This document shows, one piece after another, positions 9,694-18,297 of a DNA stretch of 35,835 bases. Position 1 is the stretch's first letter, and each line of letters opens with the position of its first letter. The notes under the pieces were generated by a model that saw only the letters and a program-made list of their open reading frames with translations, had not been told where the DNA came from and searched no databases. The position numbers were made by a program, and so were the translations under genes. This DNA is from Candidatus Methanovorans sp. (GTDB taxonomy: Archaea; Halobacteriota; Methanosarcinia; Methanosarcinales; Methanosarcinaceae). The stretch lies in NCBI GenBank assembly GCA_020793565.1, contig DQIP01000222.1, positions 1-35,835 on the forward strand, written 5' to 3'.

Positions 9694-10242
9694 ATGAAAG
9701 AGATACGAATTCATGGTCGAGGCGGTCAGGGTTCAGTCACTGCTGCTGAATTGTTAGCCGTTGCAGCATTTGCAGACGGAAAGTTCAGTCAGGCATTCCC
9801 CGCTTTTGGAGTGGAGCGCAGAGGTGCGCCTGTCCAGGCATTTACACGGATCAGTGACAGTACCATCCGACTTCGAAGCCAGGTATATGAACCTGATTAT
9901 GTGATTGTCCAGGACCCAACACTTCTTGAGATCGTTGACGTAGCAAGCGGTGTAAAGGATGAGGGGATAATTCTCATCAACACCGAGTTTGCACCTGAAA
10001 CGTTCAAACTTGACACAAAAGCAAAGATCATAACAATCGATGCAACAAGGATCGCACTCGATGTTATCGGGCGTCCTATTGTAAATACAGTGCTCATCGG
10101 TGCATTTGCGGGTGCGACCGGCGAGATCGATCCAGAGTCAATCCAGAATGCTGTAAAAGAGCGCTTCCCTGGCAAAGTCGGTGAAAAGAATGCAGAGGCC
10201 ATACAGAGGGCCTATGAAATTATGATGGGGGTAAAAAAATGA
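9694..10242 (+). CDS. porG: Pyruvate:ferredoxin oxidoreductase, gamma subunit
   Basis: Gamma subunit of the four-subunit enzyme that interconverts pyruvate + CoA and acetyl-CoA + CO2 with ferredoxin; in an acetyl-CoA autotroph it mainly makes pyruvate. The 182 residues carry the family start [35 protein letters not shown], and [14 protein letters not shown] toward the end. This subunit contacts the CoA-binding domain. Its last four bases (ATGA, 10239-10242) overlap the porD start, showing translational coupling. GAFAG and the gene order identify pyruvate rather than 2-oxoglutarate or indolepyruvate oxidoreductase. Confidence 0.95.
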   Translation: MKEIRIHGRGGQGSVTAAELLAVAAFADGKFSQAFPAFGVERRGAPVQAFTRISDSTIRLRSQVYEPDYVIVQDPTLLEIVDVASGVKDEGIILINTEFAPETFKLDTKAKIITIDATRIALDVIGRPIVNTVLIGAFAGATGEIDPESIQNAVKERFPGKVGEKNAEAIQRAYEIMMGVKK

Positions 10243-10499
10243 AGATCATACCAGGCGCTATATGCGAACCAGGCACCACCCGTGTTAACAAAACCGGAGG
10301 ATGGAGGACATACCGGCCAATTTATGATTACGACAAATGCATAAAATGCAAGTTGTGTGAACTGTTGTGTCCTGAAAGTTCGGTACTCCCGAAAGATGAC
10401 GGGTTCTTTGAATTCGACTATGATTTTTGTAAAGGATGCGGAATATGTGCAAACGAATGCCCGAAACAGGCAATTGAAATGGTCCTGGAGGAAAAATAA
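10239..10499 (+). CDS. porD: Pyruvate:ferredoxin oxidoreductase, delta subunit (2x[4Fe-4S])
   Basis: An 86-residue ferredoxin-like subunit that carries electrons from the thiamine-diphosphate site to external ferredoxin. Two [4Fe-4S] motifs are visible, [12 protein letters not shown] and [12 protein letters not shown], each with CX2CX2CX3CP spacing. The N-terminal [19 protein letters not shown], a lead segment before the first cluster, is typical of PorD. It overlaps porG by 4 bp, and its stop codon directly abuts the porA start. Confidence 0.95.
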   Translation: MKIIPGAICEPGTTRVNKTGGWRTYRPIYDYDKCIKCKLCELLCPESSVLPKDDGFFEFDYDFCKGCGICANECPKQAIEMVLEEK

Positions 10500-11714
10500 A
10501 TGACAGCAACTCATGATGTAGACATGGAAAAAATGGTAGTTGTTGAAGGATCGTATTCGGTCGCACATGCGGTAAAGGTATGCAGGCCCAATGTGATCTC
10601 TGCATATCCTATCACCCCTCAGACCCATATCGTAGAAGACCTATCCCAGTTCATGGCAGATGGCGAGATACCAGGCTGCGAATACCTCAATGTTGAATCG
10701 GAATTCTCCGCCATATCGGCACTTGTAGGTGCATCGGCCGCAGGCGCGAGAACCTATTCGGCAACAACATCACAGGGACTTGAATTAATGCACGAGGTCC
10801 TGTTCAATGTTTCAGGTATGCGCCTGCCTGTTGTTATGACAGTAGTAAACAGGGCAGTCAGTGCACCCATTAATATCTGGAACGATCACCAGGATTCAAT
10901 CTCCCAGCGTGATACCGGCTGGATACAGTTGTATGCAGAGGATACACAGGAAGCGGCGGACATGACTGCACAGGCGTTCAAGATCGCTGAGGATAAGGAT
11001 GTGCTCATGCCTGCAATGGTCTGTATGGATGGTTTCATATTATCACATGTGTATGAGCCGGTCGTCCTGCTTGAGCAGGACCTGGTAGACCAGTATCTTC
11101 CGACATTTGATCCTGAGTTCGTGCTTGATCCGAAGAACCCGATGAGTTTTGGTGCGTTTGCAGATCCATCCACCTATACCGAGTTCCGGTACCTTCAGGA
11201 GAAGGCAATGGGTGTGGCACTTCGTAAGATAGAAGATGCTGCAAACGAGTTCAATGAGATTTTTGGCAGGTACTATGGTGGGTTAATTGAAGAGTATAAT
11301 ACCGAGGATGCCGAGATCATTATCATGGCAATGGGTTCGATTATCGGTACGCTCAAGGATGTAATTGATGCACACAGCAGCAAAGGTGAAAAAATCGGGC
11401 TTGTTAAGGTCAGGTCATTCAGGCCGTTCCCAAAATTTGAGATCAAAAAAGCTCTCAAAGATGCAAAGATGGTTGTAGTGCTGGATAAGAATATATCAAT
11501 TGGATTGAACGAGGGTGCATTATTCACCGAGACCAAGGCATGCCTGTATAATACGCACATAGATGTTCCGGTTGCAGGATACATGATTGGTCACGGGGGG
11601 CGTGATATTCCCGTAAGCACGATCGAGAAGATCATTGACGAGGCAAAGGCTGCGATGAAAACAGGTATTGATATTGAAAGCCAGTTCACAGATTTGAGGG
11701 AGGAGTTGCTATGA
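10500..11714 (+). CDS. porA: Pyruvate:ferredoxin oxidoreductase, alpha subunit
   Basis: Alpha subunit, carrying the pyrimidine-binding transketolase-like domain and a C-terminal domain. The 404 residues fit the family. Recognisable segments are [35 protein letters not shown] near 35-50, [20 protein letters not shown] with the conserved glutamate, [14 protein letters not shown] and the C-terminal [18 protein letters not shown]. The last four bases (11711-11714) overlap the porB start (ATGA). It acts in the cytoplasm as part of the porGDAB complex. Confidence 0.96.
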   Translation: MTATHDVDMEKMVVVEGSYSVAHAVKVCRPNVISAYPITPQTHIVEDLSQFMADGEIPGCEYLNVESEFSAISALVGASAAGARTYSATTSQGLELMHEVLFNVSGMRLPVVMTVVNRAVSAPINIWNDHQDSISQRDTGWIQLYAEDTQEAADMTAQAFKIAEDKDVLMPAMVCMDGFILSHVYEPVVLLEQDLVDQYLPTFDPEFVLDPKNPMSFGAFADPSTYTEFRYLQEKAMGVALRKIEDAANEFNEIFGRYYGGLIEEYNTEDAEIIIMAMGSIIGTLKDVIDAHSSKGEKIGLVKVRSFRPFPKFEIKKALKDAKMVVVLDKNISIGLNEGALFTETKACLYNTHIDVPVAGYMIGHGGRDIPVSTIEKIIDEAKAAMKTGIDIESQFTDLREELL

Positions 11715-12607
11715 GTCCGGAGTTAAAGTCTAAGCCAAAGTCATTGTTAGCCCCCGGACACAGGGGATGTGCCGGATGTTGTGACGCAATGGCTGCAAAG
11801 TTCACATTGATGGCAGCAGGCGAGGACTGTATTGTGATCAATCCGACAGGATGCCTTGAAGTGATGACAACACCATACCCCGAATCCGCGTGGGAGGTCC
11901 CCTGGATACATTCCCTGTTTGAGAATACGGCTGCGGTTGCATCAGGAATTGAGGCAGCACTCAAGGCTAAGGGCACAATCGGAAAGACAAAGATCATTGC
12001 GATAGGAGGCGATGGTTCAACACTCGATATCGGAATACGGTCAATATCCGGTGCTTTTGAACGTGGACACGATTTTACGTATGTGTGCATTGATAATGAA
12101 GCATACATGAACACTGGTGTACAGCGAAGCGGCGCAACACCGTTCGATGCATCGACGACCACAAGTCCGGCCGGCAAGGTGTCGTTTGGTAACCAGCGTC
12201 CGAAGAAGAACATGCCTGCGATCATAGCCGCACATGGTTCCCCATATATTGCGACAACTTCGATAGCATACCCAAAGGATATGATCCGCAAGGTGAAGAT
12301 CGCGAATGAGACAGTTGGACCTACTTATATCCATGCACATGCCCCGTGTACGACAGGATGGGGATTCGATACTTCAAAGACAGTGGAGATTGGGAAACTG
12401 GCTGTTGAGACTGCACTGTGGCCAATGTTCGAGATGGAGGACGGCGAGATCACAAAGGTCAGGAAGATCAAGAACCCAAAACCTGTTGAGGATTATCTCA
12501 AGATGCAGCGCAGGTTTAAGCATCTCTTTTCTATGGAAGGCGGAGAGGAAGAGATCAAGAAGATCCAGGCGATCGCTGATAAGAATGTGGTGGATTTCGG
12601 GTTGTGA
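11711..12607 (+). CDS. porB: Pyruvate:ferredoxin oxidoreductase, beta subunit
   Basis: Beta subunit, holding thiamine diphosphate and the proximal [4Fe-4S] cluster. In its 298 residues I see the cysteine motif [11 protein letters not shown], a further cysteine in [10 protein letters not shown], and the thiamine-diphosphate/Mg motif [10 protein letters not shown] leading to [20 protein letters not shown]-like [17 protein letters not shown] and a C-terminal cysteine-free tail complete it. Last gene of porGDAB; a T8 tract 16 bp after the stop probably ends the transcript. Confidence 0.96.
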   Translation: MSPELKSKPKSLLAPGHRGCAGCCDAMAAKFTLMAAGEDCIVINPTGCLEVMTTPYPESAWEVPWIHSLFENTAAVASGIEAALKAKGTIGKTKIIAIGGDGSTLDIGIRSISGAFERGHDFTYVCIDNEAYMNTGVQRSGATPFDASTTTSPAGKVSFGNQRPKKNMPAIIAAHGSPYIATTSIAYPKDMIRKVKIANETVGPTYIHAHAPCTTGWGFDTSKTVEIGKLAVETALWPMFEMEDGEITKVRKIKNPKPVEDYLKMQRRFKHLFSMEGGEEEIKKIQAIADKNVVDFGL

Positions 12608-12622
12608 TATACCCGAAAATCC

Positions 12623-12630
12623 TTTTTTTT
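12623..12630 (+). terminator. T8 tract terminating porGDAB
   Basis: Eight consecutive T residues lie 16 bp after the porB stop and before the convergent deoxyribosyltransferase stop (12657). Archaeal RNA polymerase terminates on such T-runs without a hairpin. Position and strand fit, but this is inferred. Confidence 0.5.
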
Positions 12631-12656
12631 ATTTGAAGTTTTTGTGGTGGATTTAA

Positions 12657-13145
12657 TTATCTTTCAGCACACACCATCGCAATCTCTGAATTTGATATCA
12701 AGAAAGCGCTTTTTGTAAAAGGACTCAGTAAATATGCCAGATCAGAAAAAGATTTTGCGATTCGTCCTTTTACGGCTCCTATGATCAAAGGGTTATCCAT
12801 ATCTCCCATTAAAGAGCGTGAATCGGTTTTTAGCCCAAAACATTCCTTTTTATAGGCATATGCAAGACCGATTTCTACGCATGCTCCTTCATCAGGCACC
12901 CTTCCATCCATAACAAAGACAACAAGATCACAACTTTTTATGATTTCTTCGTCTTTCTGAAATATCATTTGTATTGCTGTACGTTCCTCAATACCATTGT
13001 CTATCAATTCTGACAACAAATGCCCGTCTTGTTGTGGTAAAAATGTATCAAAGCCAATATTTTTCAAGAATTCATTTAGTTTAACATTGAATTCCAATTC
13101 TGACTTTGAGAAAAGTGGACCAGCTATGTAAACAGTTTTTTTCAT
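12657..13145 (-). CDS. Nucleoside 2-deoxyribosyltransferase family protein
   Basis: Predicted to cleave or exchange the N-glycosidic bond of 2'-deoxyribonucleosides (or deoxynucleotides). The 162 residues begin with the family motif VYIAGPLFS (about 5-13), followed by CDLVVFVMDGRVPDEGACVEIGLAYA near 72-97, where D80 and catalytic-position E91 are in place. No signal peptide or membrane segment. The ATG overlaps the end of the HD hydrolase gene by 4 bp, so the two are translationally coupled. The base composition is visibly more AT-rich than the flanking por and nth genes, consistent with transfer. Whether it acts in salvage or in defence is unknown. Confidence 0.85.
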   Translation of the reverse strand: MKKTVYIAGPLFSKSELEFNVKLNEFLKNIGFDTFLPQQDGHLLSELIDNGIEERTAIQMIFQKDEEIIKSCDLVVFVMDGRVPDEGACVEIGLAYAYKKECFGLKTDSRSLMGDMDNPLIIGAVKGRIAKSFSDLAYLLSPFTKSAFLISNSEIAMVCAER

Positions 13146-14320
13146 TTATATCTCCTCTTTACCCTATCTGGAATGGTAATTTTATTGAACATAAATTCAA
13201 AATATCTATCTGTCATTCCCGCTATATAATCTCTTACTATTTCAGCTGGTGATGCTTCTTCAAAATACTCTGGCGCAACCCAATCCAAATTTATCATATC
13301 TGAGTATATGAAAGACTCTTTATTTTTATTCTCTAAATCTTTTAAGAACTTATTGAAAATAGTACCATACATATGTTCAATCTTCTCAGATTCCTTCATA
13401 AGCAGGGGGTTATGATATATGTATTTTTCATTAAACTCATAGAAATCATGGACACATTTTGATACGTTATCGGAAAACGATATGGTATTTTTCCCAAAGC
13501 TGTTATTTATGACATCCTTAATTAACGTATCTAATACCGCCCAATTGATCTCTTTTACATCACTTATACCAAATAAGTCAATGCAGTTTTGTGGAAAATC
13601 ATCCAAATCTTGTATTATGTTTACTTCCAAAGCATCCTGCAAATCACGTCCTAAATACGCAATCGTATCAGCAATTCTTACGACGCATCCTTCAATAGTC
13701 ATGGGACATATATCTTTTTTCAATTTTATGCCTTCAATTTTTGACTGAAATGACTCCCAACTCATATCTCCATATGGTTTTAGACTTTTGCCGTGTACCC
13801 CTCCATTATGACAAAGAATACCATCTAAAACTTGAATCGTAAGGTCACAATCTTCGATAACGTCAAGAAATTGAATGCTTTGAACATTGTGCAAAAATTT
13901 TCCAATACCATTTTTCTCACAAAGGTCACTTAGTATTTTCTCTCCAAAGTGGCCATATGGTACATGCCCGATATCGTGGCCAAGTGAAATCGCTTCGATT
14001 AAATCCTCGTTAAGACTAAGGGATCGACCTATTGTTCTCGCTATTTTTGAAACAAGTTGCACATGAAGTACACGATGGGTTATATGATCATTATCCACTA
14101 AAAAGAAAACTTGTGTTTTATCAATATATCTCGCATACGCCCTCGAATGGATTATTCTATCGCCATCCCTGTAGAACGGTGGGCGAATAATGGGCTCTTC
14201 ATGTTTCATTTGTTTTCTTCTTAAATACTGTGAATTTTTAGTTGCTATGGGTGCATATAGATCTTCTTTGCCACATATTATATCATCAATATTAGTTAGC
14301 AAATTTTCTTTTATTTCCAT
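13142..14320 (-). CDS. HD-domain dGTP triphosphohydrolase-like protein
   Basis: Predicted to hydrolyse deoxynucleoside triphosphates to deoxynucleoside and triphosphate. The dGTPase signature is clear: RDGDRIIHSRAYARYIDKTQVF-like opening near 51-72, H82 in THR, the HD pair H115-D116 in LGHDIGHVPYGHFGE, HNVQSIQFL near 144, and the last metal ligand D218 in RIADTIAYLGRD. The length (392 aa) fits the family. SD GGAGAAGG precedes the ATG. It overlaps the downstream deoxyribosyltransferase by 4 bp; the products of the first enzyme (deoxynucleosides) are the substrates of the second. AT-rich compared with its neighbours. Substrate base preference cannot be read from sequence. Confidence 0.88.
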   Translation of the reverse strand: MEIKENLLTNIDDIICGKEDLYAPIATKNSQYLRRKQMKHEEPIIRPPFYRDGDRIIHSRAYARYIDKTQVFFLVDNDHITHRVLHVQLVSKIARTIGRSLSLNEDLIEAISLGHDIGHVPYGHFGEKILSDLCEKNGIGKFLHNVQSIQFLDVIEDCDLTIQVLDGILCHNGGVHGKSLKPYGDMSWESFQSKIEGIKLKKDICPMTIEGCVVRIADTIAYLGRDLQDALEVNIIQDLDDFPQNCIDLFGISDVKEINWAVLDTLIKDVINNSFGKNTISFSDNVSKCVHDFYEFNEKYIYHNPLLMKESEKIEHMYGTIFNKFLKDLENKNKESFIYSDMINLDWVAPEYFEEASPAEIVRDYIAGMTDRYFEFMFNKITIPDRVKRRYK

Positions 14321-14493
14321 AATCCTTCTCCTCTTTTTTGTACTGTAAATAATACTACATCGTACTTAAGTTATTGGAAAGCGGAGTGAAAGTATTCATT
14401 TATCTATCTTTTTATCAAAGATATTATGAAGATAAGAAGATATAGGAAAAGTAAGTTCAATAGTATAAAAGAACATTGAGGGATATATTGTCA

Positions 14494-15165
14494 ATGAACT
14501 CAAAAAACAAAACAAAAGGTATCGAAAACAATACCCATAATTTCGACCGGATCTGGTCATTACTCCAGGCTGAATACCCTGATGCAGCCCCGGAACTGCA
14601 TTTCAGCAACCCTTTGCAAGTTCTTATCGCTACCATACTCTCGGCGCAGTGTACTGATGCGCAGGTCAACAAGGTTACAGGTGTCCTGTTCAAAAAATAT
14701 CGTAGCGTCGGGGATTTTGCAGATGCGGATCTTCGTGAACTGGAAAAGGATATCTATTCCACAGGTTTTTACAGGAACAAGGCAAAGAACATCAAGAAAA
14801 GCGCCCAAATGATCATCTCTGATTTTGATTCACACATCCCGGACACAATGGAGACTATTCTCACGCTTCCCGGGGTTGCCAGGAAGACCGCAAATATCGT
14901 GTTGGCAAGGGGATACGGTGTCATTGCGGGGATCGCTGTTGATACCCATGTAAAAAGGTTATCCAAACGACTCGGTTTTTCCGGGCACACCGATCCTGTG
15001 AAAATAGAAAAAGATTTAATGGATATTGCCAGAAGAGAAGACTGGGAAGCCCTGTCCATGACGTTGATACTCCATGGGCGCAGGGTGTGTGTTGCACGAA
15101 AACCAAAATGTGGGGCATGTGTCGTGAGTATATTGTGCCCGTCAAGATATGGCAATGAACAATAG
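14494..15165 (+). CDS. nth: Endonuclease III (DNA glycosylase/AP lyase)
   Basis: Base-excision repair enzyme that removes oxidised pyrimidines and nicks the abasic site. The 223 residues carry ILSAQCTDAQVN near 48-59, the helix-hairpin-helix LPGVARKTANIVLA with catalytic Lys131, the catalytic Asp150 in AVDTHVKRL, and a C-terminal [4Fe-4S] loop with exact CX6CX2CX5C spacing (CVARKPKCGACVVSILC). I chose ATG 14494, with GAGGG upstream; an in-frame TTG at 14476 would add six residues. The 3' end overlaps the channel gene by 17 bp. Confidence 0.95.
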   Translation: MNSKNKTKGIENNTHNFDRIWSLLQAEYPDAAPELHFSNPLQVLIATILSAQCTDAQVNKVTGVLFKKYRSVGDFADADLRELEKDIYSTGFYRNKAKNIKKSAQMIISDFDSHIPDTMETILTLPGVARKTANIVLARGYGVIAGIAVDTHVKRLSKRLGFSGHTDPVKIEKDLMDIARREDWEALSMTLILHGRRVCVARKPKCGACVVSILCPSRYGNEQ

Positions 15166-16012
15166 GCAATATGGGGATATATTGAAAAACGATACCTCCG
15201 ATTTCGGGTCTGGCAACGGATTGAGACACCGGATATATGCAATAATGTTTGAATCTGACACGCCTGCCGGCAAATTTTTTGATGAGGCGTTGATCTTCAG
15301 TATCATGTTAAGCGTTATTGTTGTGATGCTTGATAGTGTCAGTGCTGTAAATGCATCCCATGGCAACCTGCTCCATTCGCTTGAATGGATGTTTACGATC
15401 CTATTTACGATCGAATATTTCCTGCGCCTGTTTTCAATTGGGCGCCCGGTCAGGTATGCGACCAGTTTCTTTGGGGTCGTTGACCTTCTGGCGATCATAC
15501 CAACCTATGTCAGCCTGTTCCTGCCAGGAAGCCAATATTTAATTGTTATCAGGGTCTTGCGTTTGCTTCGAGTATTTCGTATACTCAAACTCGTCAAATA
15601 TCTTAACGAAGCGGACATGCTAACAAAGGCTTTGCGTGCCAGTCAACAGAAGATAATAATATTCCTGTTCGCTGTTGTGAACATGGTAATTATACTTGGT
15701 TCTGCAATGTATGTTATAGAAGGAACAGAGCACGGGTTTACCAGCATCCCACTAAGTATATATTGGGCTGTGATCACGCTTACGACCGTTGGCTATGGGG
15801 ATATAGTTCCGCAAACGCCTCTCGGGCAGGGGCTGGCTATGTGTATCATGATAATCGGATATGGTATCATAGCAGTACCGACAGGGATCGTAACTGCCGA
15901 GATCGCTTATGTTTCAAAGGAAAAGCCTACAAGCAGGATATGTCCGGAGTGCAGTGCGGAAGGACATGATGCGAATGCGGAGTTCTGCAAGATATGTGGG
16001 GCAAAGTTGTGA
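15149..16012 (+). CDS. Voltage-sensor potassium channel with C-terminal zinc ribbon
   Basis: A single-subunit Kv-like channel of 287 residues. After a soluble N-terminus come S1-S4 (from about 45); S4 is RVLRLLRVFRILKLVK at 135-150 with regularly spaced arginines. S5, a pore helix, the selectivity filter TTVGYGD at 212-218 and S6 follow. The cytoplasmic tail ends in a zinc-ribbon-like CPEC...CKIC module (C265, C268, C280, C283), not part of a standard Kv core. It starts inside the end of nth, so the two are cotranscribed. A second ATG two codons later is possible. Selectivity for potassium follows from the GYG filter; gating is not known. Confidence 0.9.
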   Translation: MAMNNRQYGDILKNDTSDFGSGNGLRHRIYAIMFESDTPAGKFFDEALIFSIMLSVIVVMLDSVSAVNASHGNLLHSLEWMFTILFTIEYFLRLFSIGRPVRYATSFFGVVDLLAIIPTYVSLFLPGSQYLIVIRVLRLLRVFRILKLVKYLNEADMLTKALRASQQKIIIFLFAVVNMVIILGSAMYVIEGTEHGFTSIPLSIYWAVITLTTVGYGDIVPQTPLGQGLAMCIMIIGYGIIAVPTGIVTAEIAYVSKEKPTSRICPECSAEGHDANAEFCKICGAKL

Positions 16013-16026
16013 TTGTGGGTGCAATG

Positions 16027-16032
16027 TTTTTT
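16027..16032 (+). terminator. T6 tract after the channel gene
   Basis: A short T-run 15 bp after the channel stop, in the convergent gap before the phosphodiesterase end. A plausible archaeal termination signal, weak on its own. Confidence 0.3.
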
Positions 16033-16103
16033 ATTCATATTGGATAAAATCTGTTGCTTTGCACACATGATTTGACTTGTGCGGCAGCCTGGAAAATTCG
16101 GTT

Positions 16104-16646
16104 TCATTCCCTGTCACCCCCATGCTTTCCAAGATTTCGTGAAAATGTAACATAATCGCAGCATTTTCCCTTGAGCTCAATTATCCTTCCGGAAACAGAA
16201 CCGTTCTTGATTATTAATTCAACTACAGTAGGATCCGCCATTCTGGGCGATGTGGGAGAACCCGGACACACGATCATAACATCACTCTTCTCAATAAGCG
16301 GGCTGTGTATGTGCCCGAAGATCAGGATGTCAACTCCCATCTCAAGAGCAAGATAGCGCACTGCGGTAGTATTTGTAATCGATAAGCCACCCTTGTGTAC
16401 AACACCGATCTTTATGCCTTCTACCTCGAACTTGATCCGGTCAGGCAACAGTTTCTTTAATTTCACCTCATCGGAATTTCCACAGACAGCTTTTAGTTTT
16501 CCTGTGGACGCAAAGACTTTATAACATTCCATGGATGTGAAATCTCCGGCATGAACAATGATGTCGCAATCATCAATAATATCAATAATATTATGGGGAA
16601 TATGTGCGTCATGTATGTGTGTATCAGAGACTGCGATCAGTTTCAT
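16104..16646 (-). CDS. Metallophosphoesterase, MJ0936/YfcE-like
   Basis: Small calcineurin-like phosphoesterase of 180 residues. Metal-binding motifs in order: SDTHIHD (D8, H10), HAGD (D35), GNSDE (N57), H84 in VVHKGG and GHIHSP (H112, H114). Relatives such as MJ0936 hydrolyse model phosphodiesters; the physiological substrate is unknown. The motif usually read GNCD is GNSD here and the first late histidine sits in HKGG instead of HGH, small departures from the common form. The ATG at 16646 has GGGGAAA in front; an in-frame upstream extension to 16733 has no such signal and reads as low-complexity Asn/Phe. Confidence 0.88.
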   Translation of the reverse strand: MKLIAVSDTHIHDAHIPHNIIDIIDDCDIIVHAGDFTSMECYKVFASTGKLKAVCGNSDEVKLKKLLPDRIKFEVEGIKIGVVHKGGLSITNTTAVRYLALEMGVDILIFGHIHSPLIEKSDVMIVCPGSPTSPRMADPTVVELIIKNGSVSGRIIELKGKCCDYVTFSRNLGKHGGDRE

Positions 16647-16756
16647 TATATTTTCCCCAAAAACAGATTGACAATTATACCTTTTAACGTTTGAGAAGTT
16701 GTAGTTTAAGAAGTTATAGTTAAAGTTTAACATATAGCCAAGACTATAATATTTTT

Positions 16757-16886
16757 GAGACTGTCGGAAAAGTCCATATTTAGAAAGGTTATAACTTATT
16801 GAATAAATTGCTCACAACGCAGCATAGCGTTTCACTTGCAAATATTAATTAAATTGTTTCGATTTTACCACTTTTCCGACAGTCTC
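16757..16886. mobile_element. MITE B, copy 1 (130 bp)
   Basis: Perfect 17-bp terminal inverted repeats (GAGACTGTCGGAAAAGT and its complement) bound a gene-free 130-bp element. It is flanked by ATTTTT on both sides (16751-16756 and 16887-16892), a likely 6-bp target duplication, although the sequence is simple. A second copy in reverse orientation is at 23775-23903 and shares the interior as well as the ends. It lies just beyond the 3' end of a regulator gene and upstream of the phosphodiesterase gene. No transposase is present in the window. Confidence 0.85.
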
Positions 16887-16910
16887 ATTTTTAACTATCA
16901 ATCATAACTA

Positions 16911-17732
16911 TTAATCATATAATTGATCTGCGTTAAACTCTTTTTGAATGCTAAGGTCAACCAGTTCATATTCCAGATCATCGTTTTCCAATCGGCTAAG
17001 AAGTGAAGGCACTTCCTCATCGATCGATACAACAAGTGACGATAAGCCATGGAATGCAGCCTCAATAACAGATTCCTTTGCGCCGAACATGACATTTGGT
17101 ATGACACCAATACGCTTCAGTGCTATCACAGATTCAGCCCCGATCACAGCGATATATGATTTTGATTCTGCAAGTGTCCTTAACCTTTCAAGATCAACAT
17201 TCTTTGACCCACCACGTTTGATCCGTGGTATTTTACAAACCGTGATACTTGCATTTTCAAGATCTATCAAGCCATGCAGGTTAGTAACACCAACGTCTTC
17301 GCCGCATTTTACATCGGCGATCGTGACTCCGGTAGCATTTGTAACGTCATTACTACTTACATACAAAAGTCCTTCACGCATCTTCAGGTATACGGCATCT
17401 CCTTTATGCAGTTCGTCATTTGCAATTGCAGTCCAGGTTGACACATGGCTGATAATATCTTCAATAACAAAACTTGCATACCGTTTCATCTCAGCCGCGT
17501 TTTTCAGTACCCATTCCACTCCCCTCTTTGTGATTCGGTACCGTGCTCGTCCTTCGGATATAATGAAGTCCTCGACTGCAAGTTCTTTAATGTACTCGGA
17601 CACAGCTTGTGGCGTAATCCCTATCTTACCGGCAATTTCCTTTTGCCTTACAATTGGTTGATGGGCAGCAACCTCTGTTAAAATCTGAAATTTCGTAATC
17701 CCGCTCTTGCTGTGCAGGATCTCAATAATCAT
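16911..17732 (-). CDS. Winged-helix transcriptional regulator, COG1497-like
   Basis: A 273-residue predicted regulator. The N-terminal third is a winged helix: KFQILTEVAAHQPIVRQKEI, then the recognition helix region GITPQAVSEYIKELAVEDFI (about 38-57) and the wing RARYRITKRGVEWVL. The rest resembles the ligand/effector part of archaeal COG1497 proteins, with alternating beta/alpha segments and no membrane span; a region near 195-225 (SYIAVIGAESVIALKRIG) may bind a small molecule. It begins within the last four bases of the upstream ArsR-like gene, so two regulators are translationally coupled. Effector and targets unknown. Confidence 0.75.
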   Translation of the reverse strand: MIIEILHSKSGITKFQILTEVAAHQPIVRQKEIAGKIGITPQAVSEYIKELAVEDFIISEGRARYRITKRGVEWVLKNAAEMKRYASFVIEDIISHVSTWTAIANDELHKGDAVYLKMREGLLYVSSNDVTNATGVTIADVKCGEDVGVTNLHGLIDLENASITVCKIPRIKRGGSKNVDLERLRTLAESKSYIAVIGAESVIALKRIGVIPNVMFGAKESVIEAAFHGLSSLVVSIDEEVPSLLSRLENDDLEYELVDLSIQKEFNADQLYD

Positions 17733-18235
17733 GTGTCCTCTATCATTTTCAGTCTCTGGCCCATAACCGTCAATTTGTTTGAACGACGCGCTAATGACCG
17801 TATATACAAGGGTGACAGATTAAGTGCACGTACAAGGCTGCTCATTGATTGGTTCCCTTCAGCCACAAGTTTTTCAAGTTGTCCAATTGATTCCTGGAAA
17901 TCATCATATGGCTTAAAGGCCAGCATAACGATATCACTCATATCTTCAAAAGAGCACTGGAAATTTGTCTGTACCCTGGAATACGAAGTTCGATATTCCA
18001 TTGCAGGAGTCTTGCCAGGTTCCGGCATGCGCCACTGGCTTTCGATCAATCCGCCTTTTTTTAGAATGCGAATACTCGTAGAAACGTCATTGCCCATAAA
18101 TTCTTCCAGGTCTTCCTCTGTCATCCACTTTGTCGAAAGTGCATCAAACACATTTTTGTGTGTCCTTGATCCAAATATTCGGAGAAAAGGAACCAGTTCC
18201 GAAGGATCGTTAATAATTCGTGTTCGTTTGCCCAT
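17729..18235 (-). CDS. ArsR-like winged-helix regulator
   Basis: A 168-residue soluble protein with an N-terminal winged helix: RTHKNVFDALSTKWMTEEDL, GNDVSTSIRILKKGGLIES as the recognition region, then a wing with EYRTSYSRVQTNFQC. The C-terminal half is helical (DDFQESIGQLEKLVAEGNQ) and ends in a second possible helix-turn-helix (SMSSLVRALNLSPLYIRSLA). No metal-binding CxC box of the ArsR/SmtB sensors is visible, so metal sensing is not implied. Overlaps the COG1497-like gene by 4 bp. Confidence 0.7.
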   Translation of the reverse strand: MGKRTRIINDPSELVPFLRIFGSRTHKNVFDALSTKWMTEEDLEEFMGNDVSTSIRILKKGGLIESQWRMPEPGKTPAMEYRTSYSRVQTNFQCSFEDMSDIVMLAFKPYDDFQESIGQLEKLVAEGNQSMSSLVRALNLSPLYIRSLARRSNKLTVMGQRLKMIEDT

Positions 18236-18297
18236 ATGATGACCTCTTATTTGTACTATCCTTATAAGGCGCTTAATAGTAATAAAGATGATGCGGA

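Noticed and set aside
12657-14320. Toxin-antitoxin module
   Set aside because: Both proteins match enzyme families of full length with intact catalytic residues; neither looks like an antitoxin.
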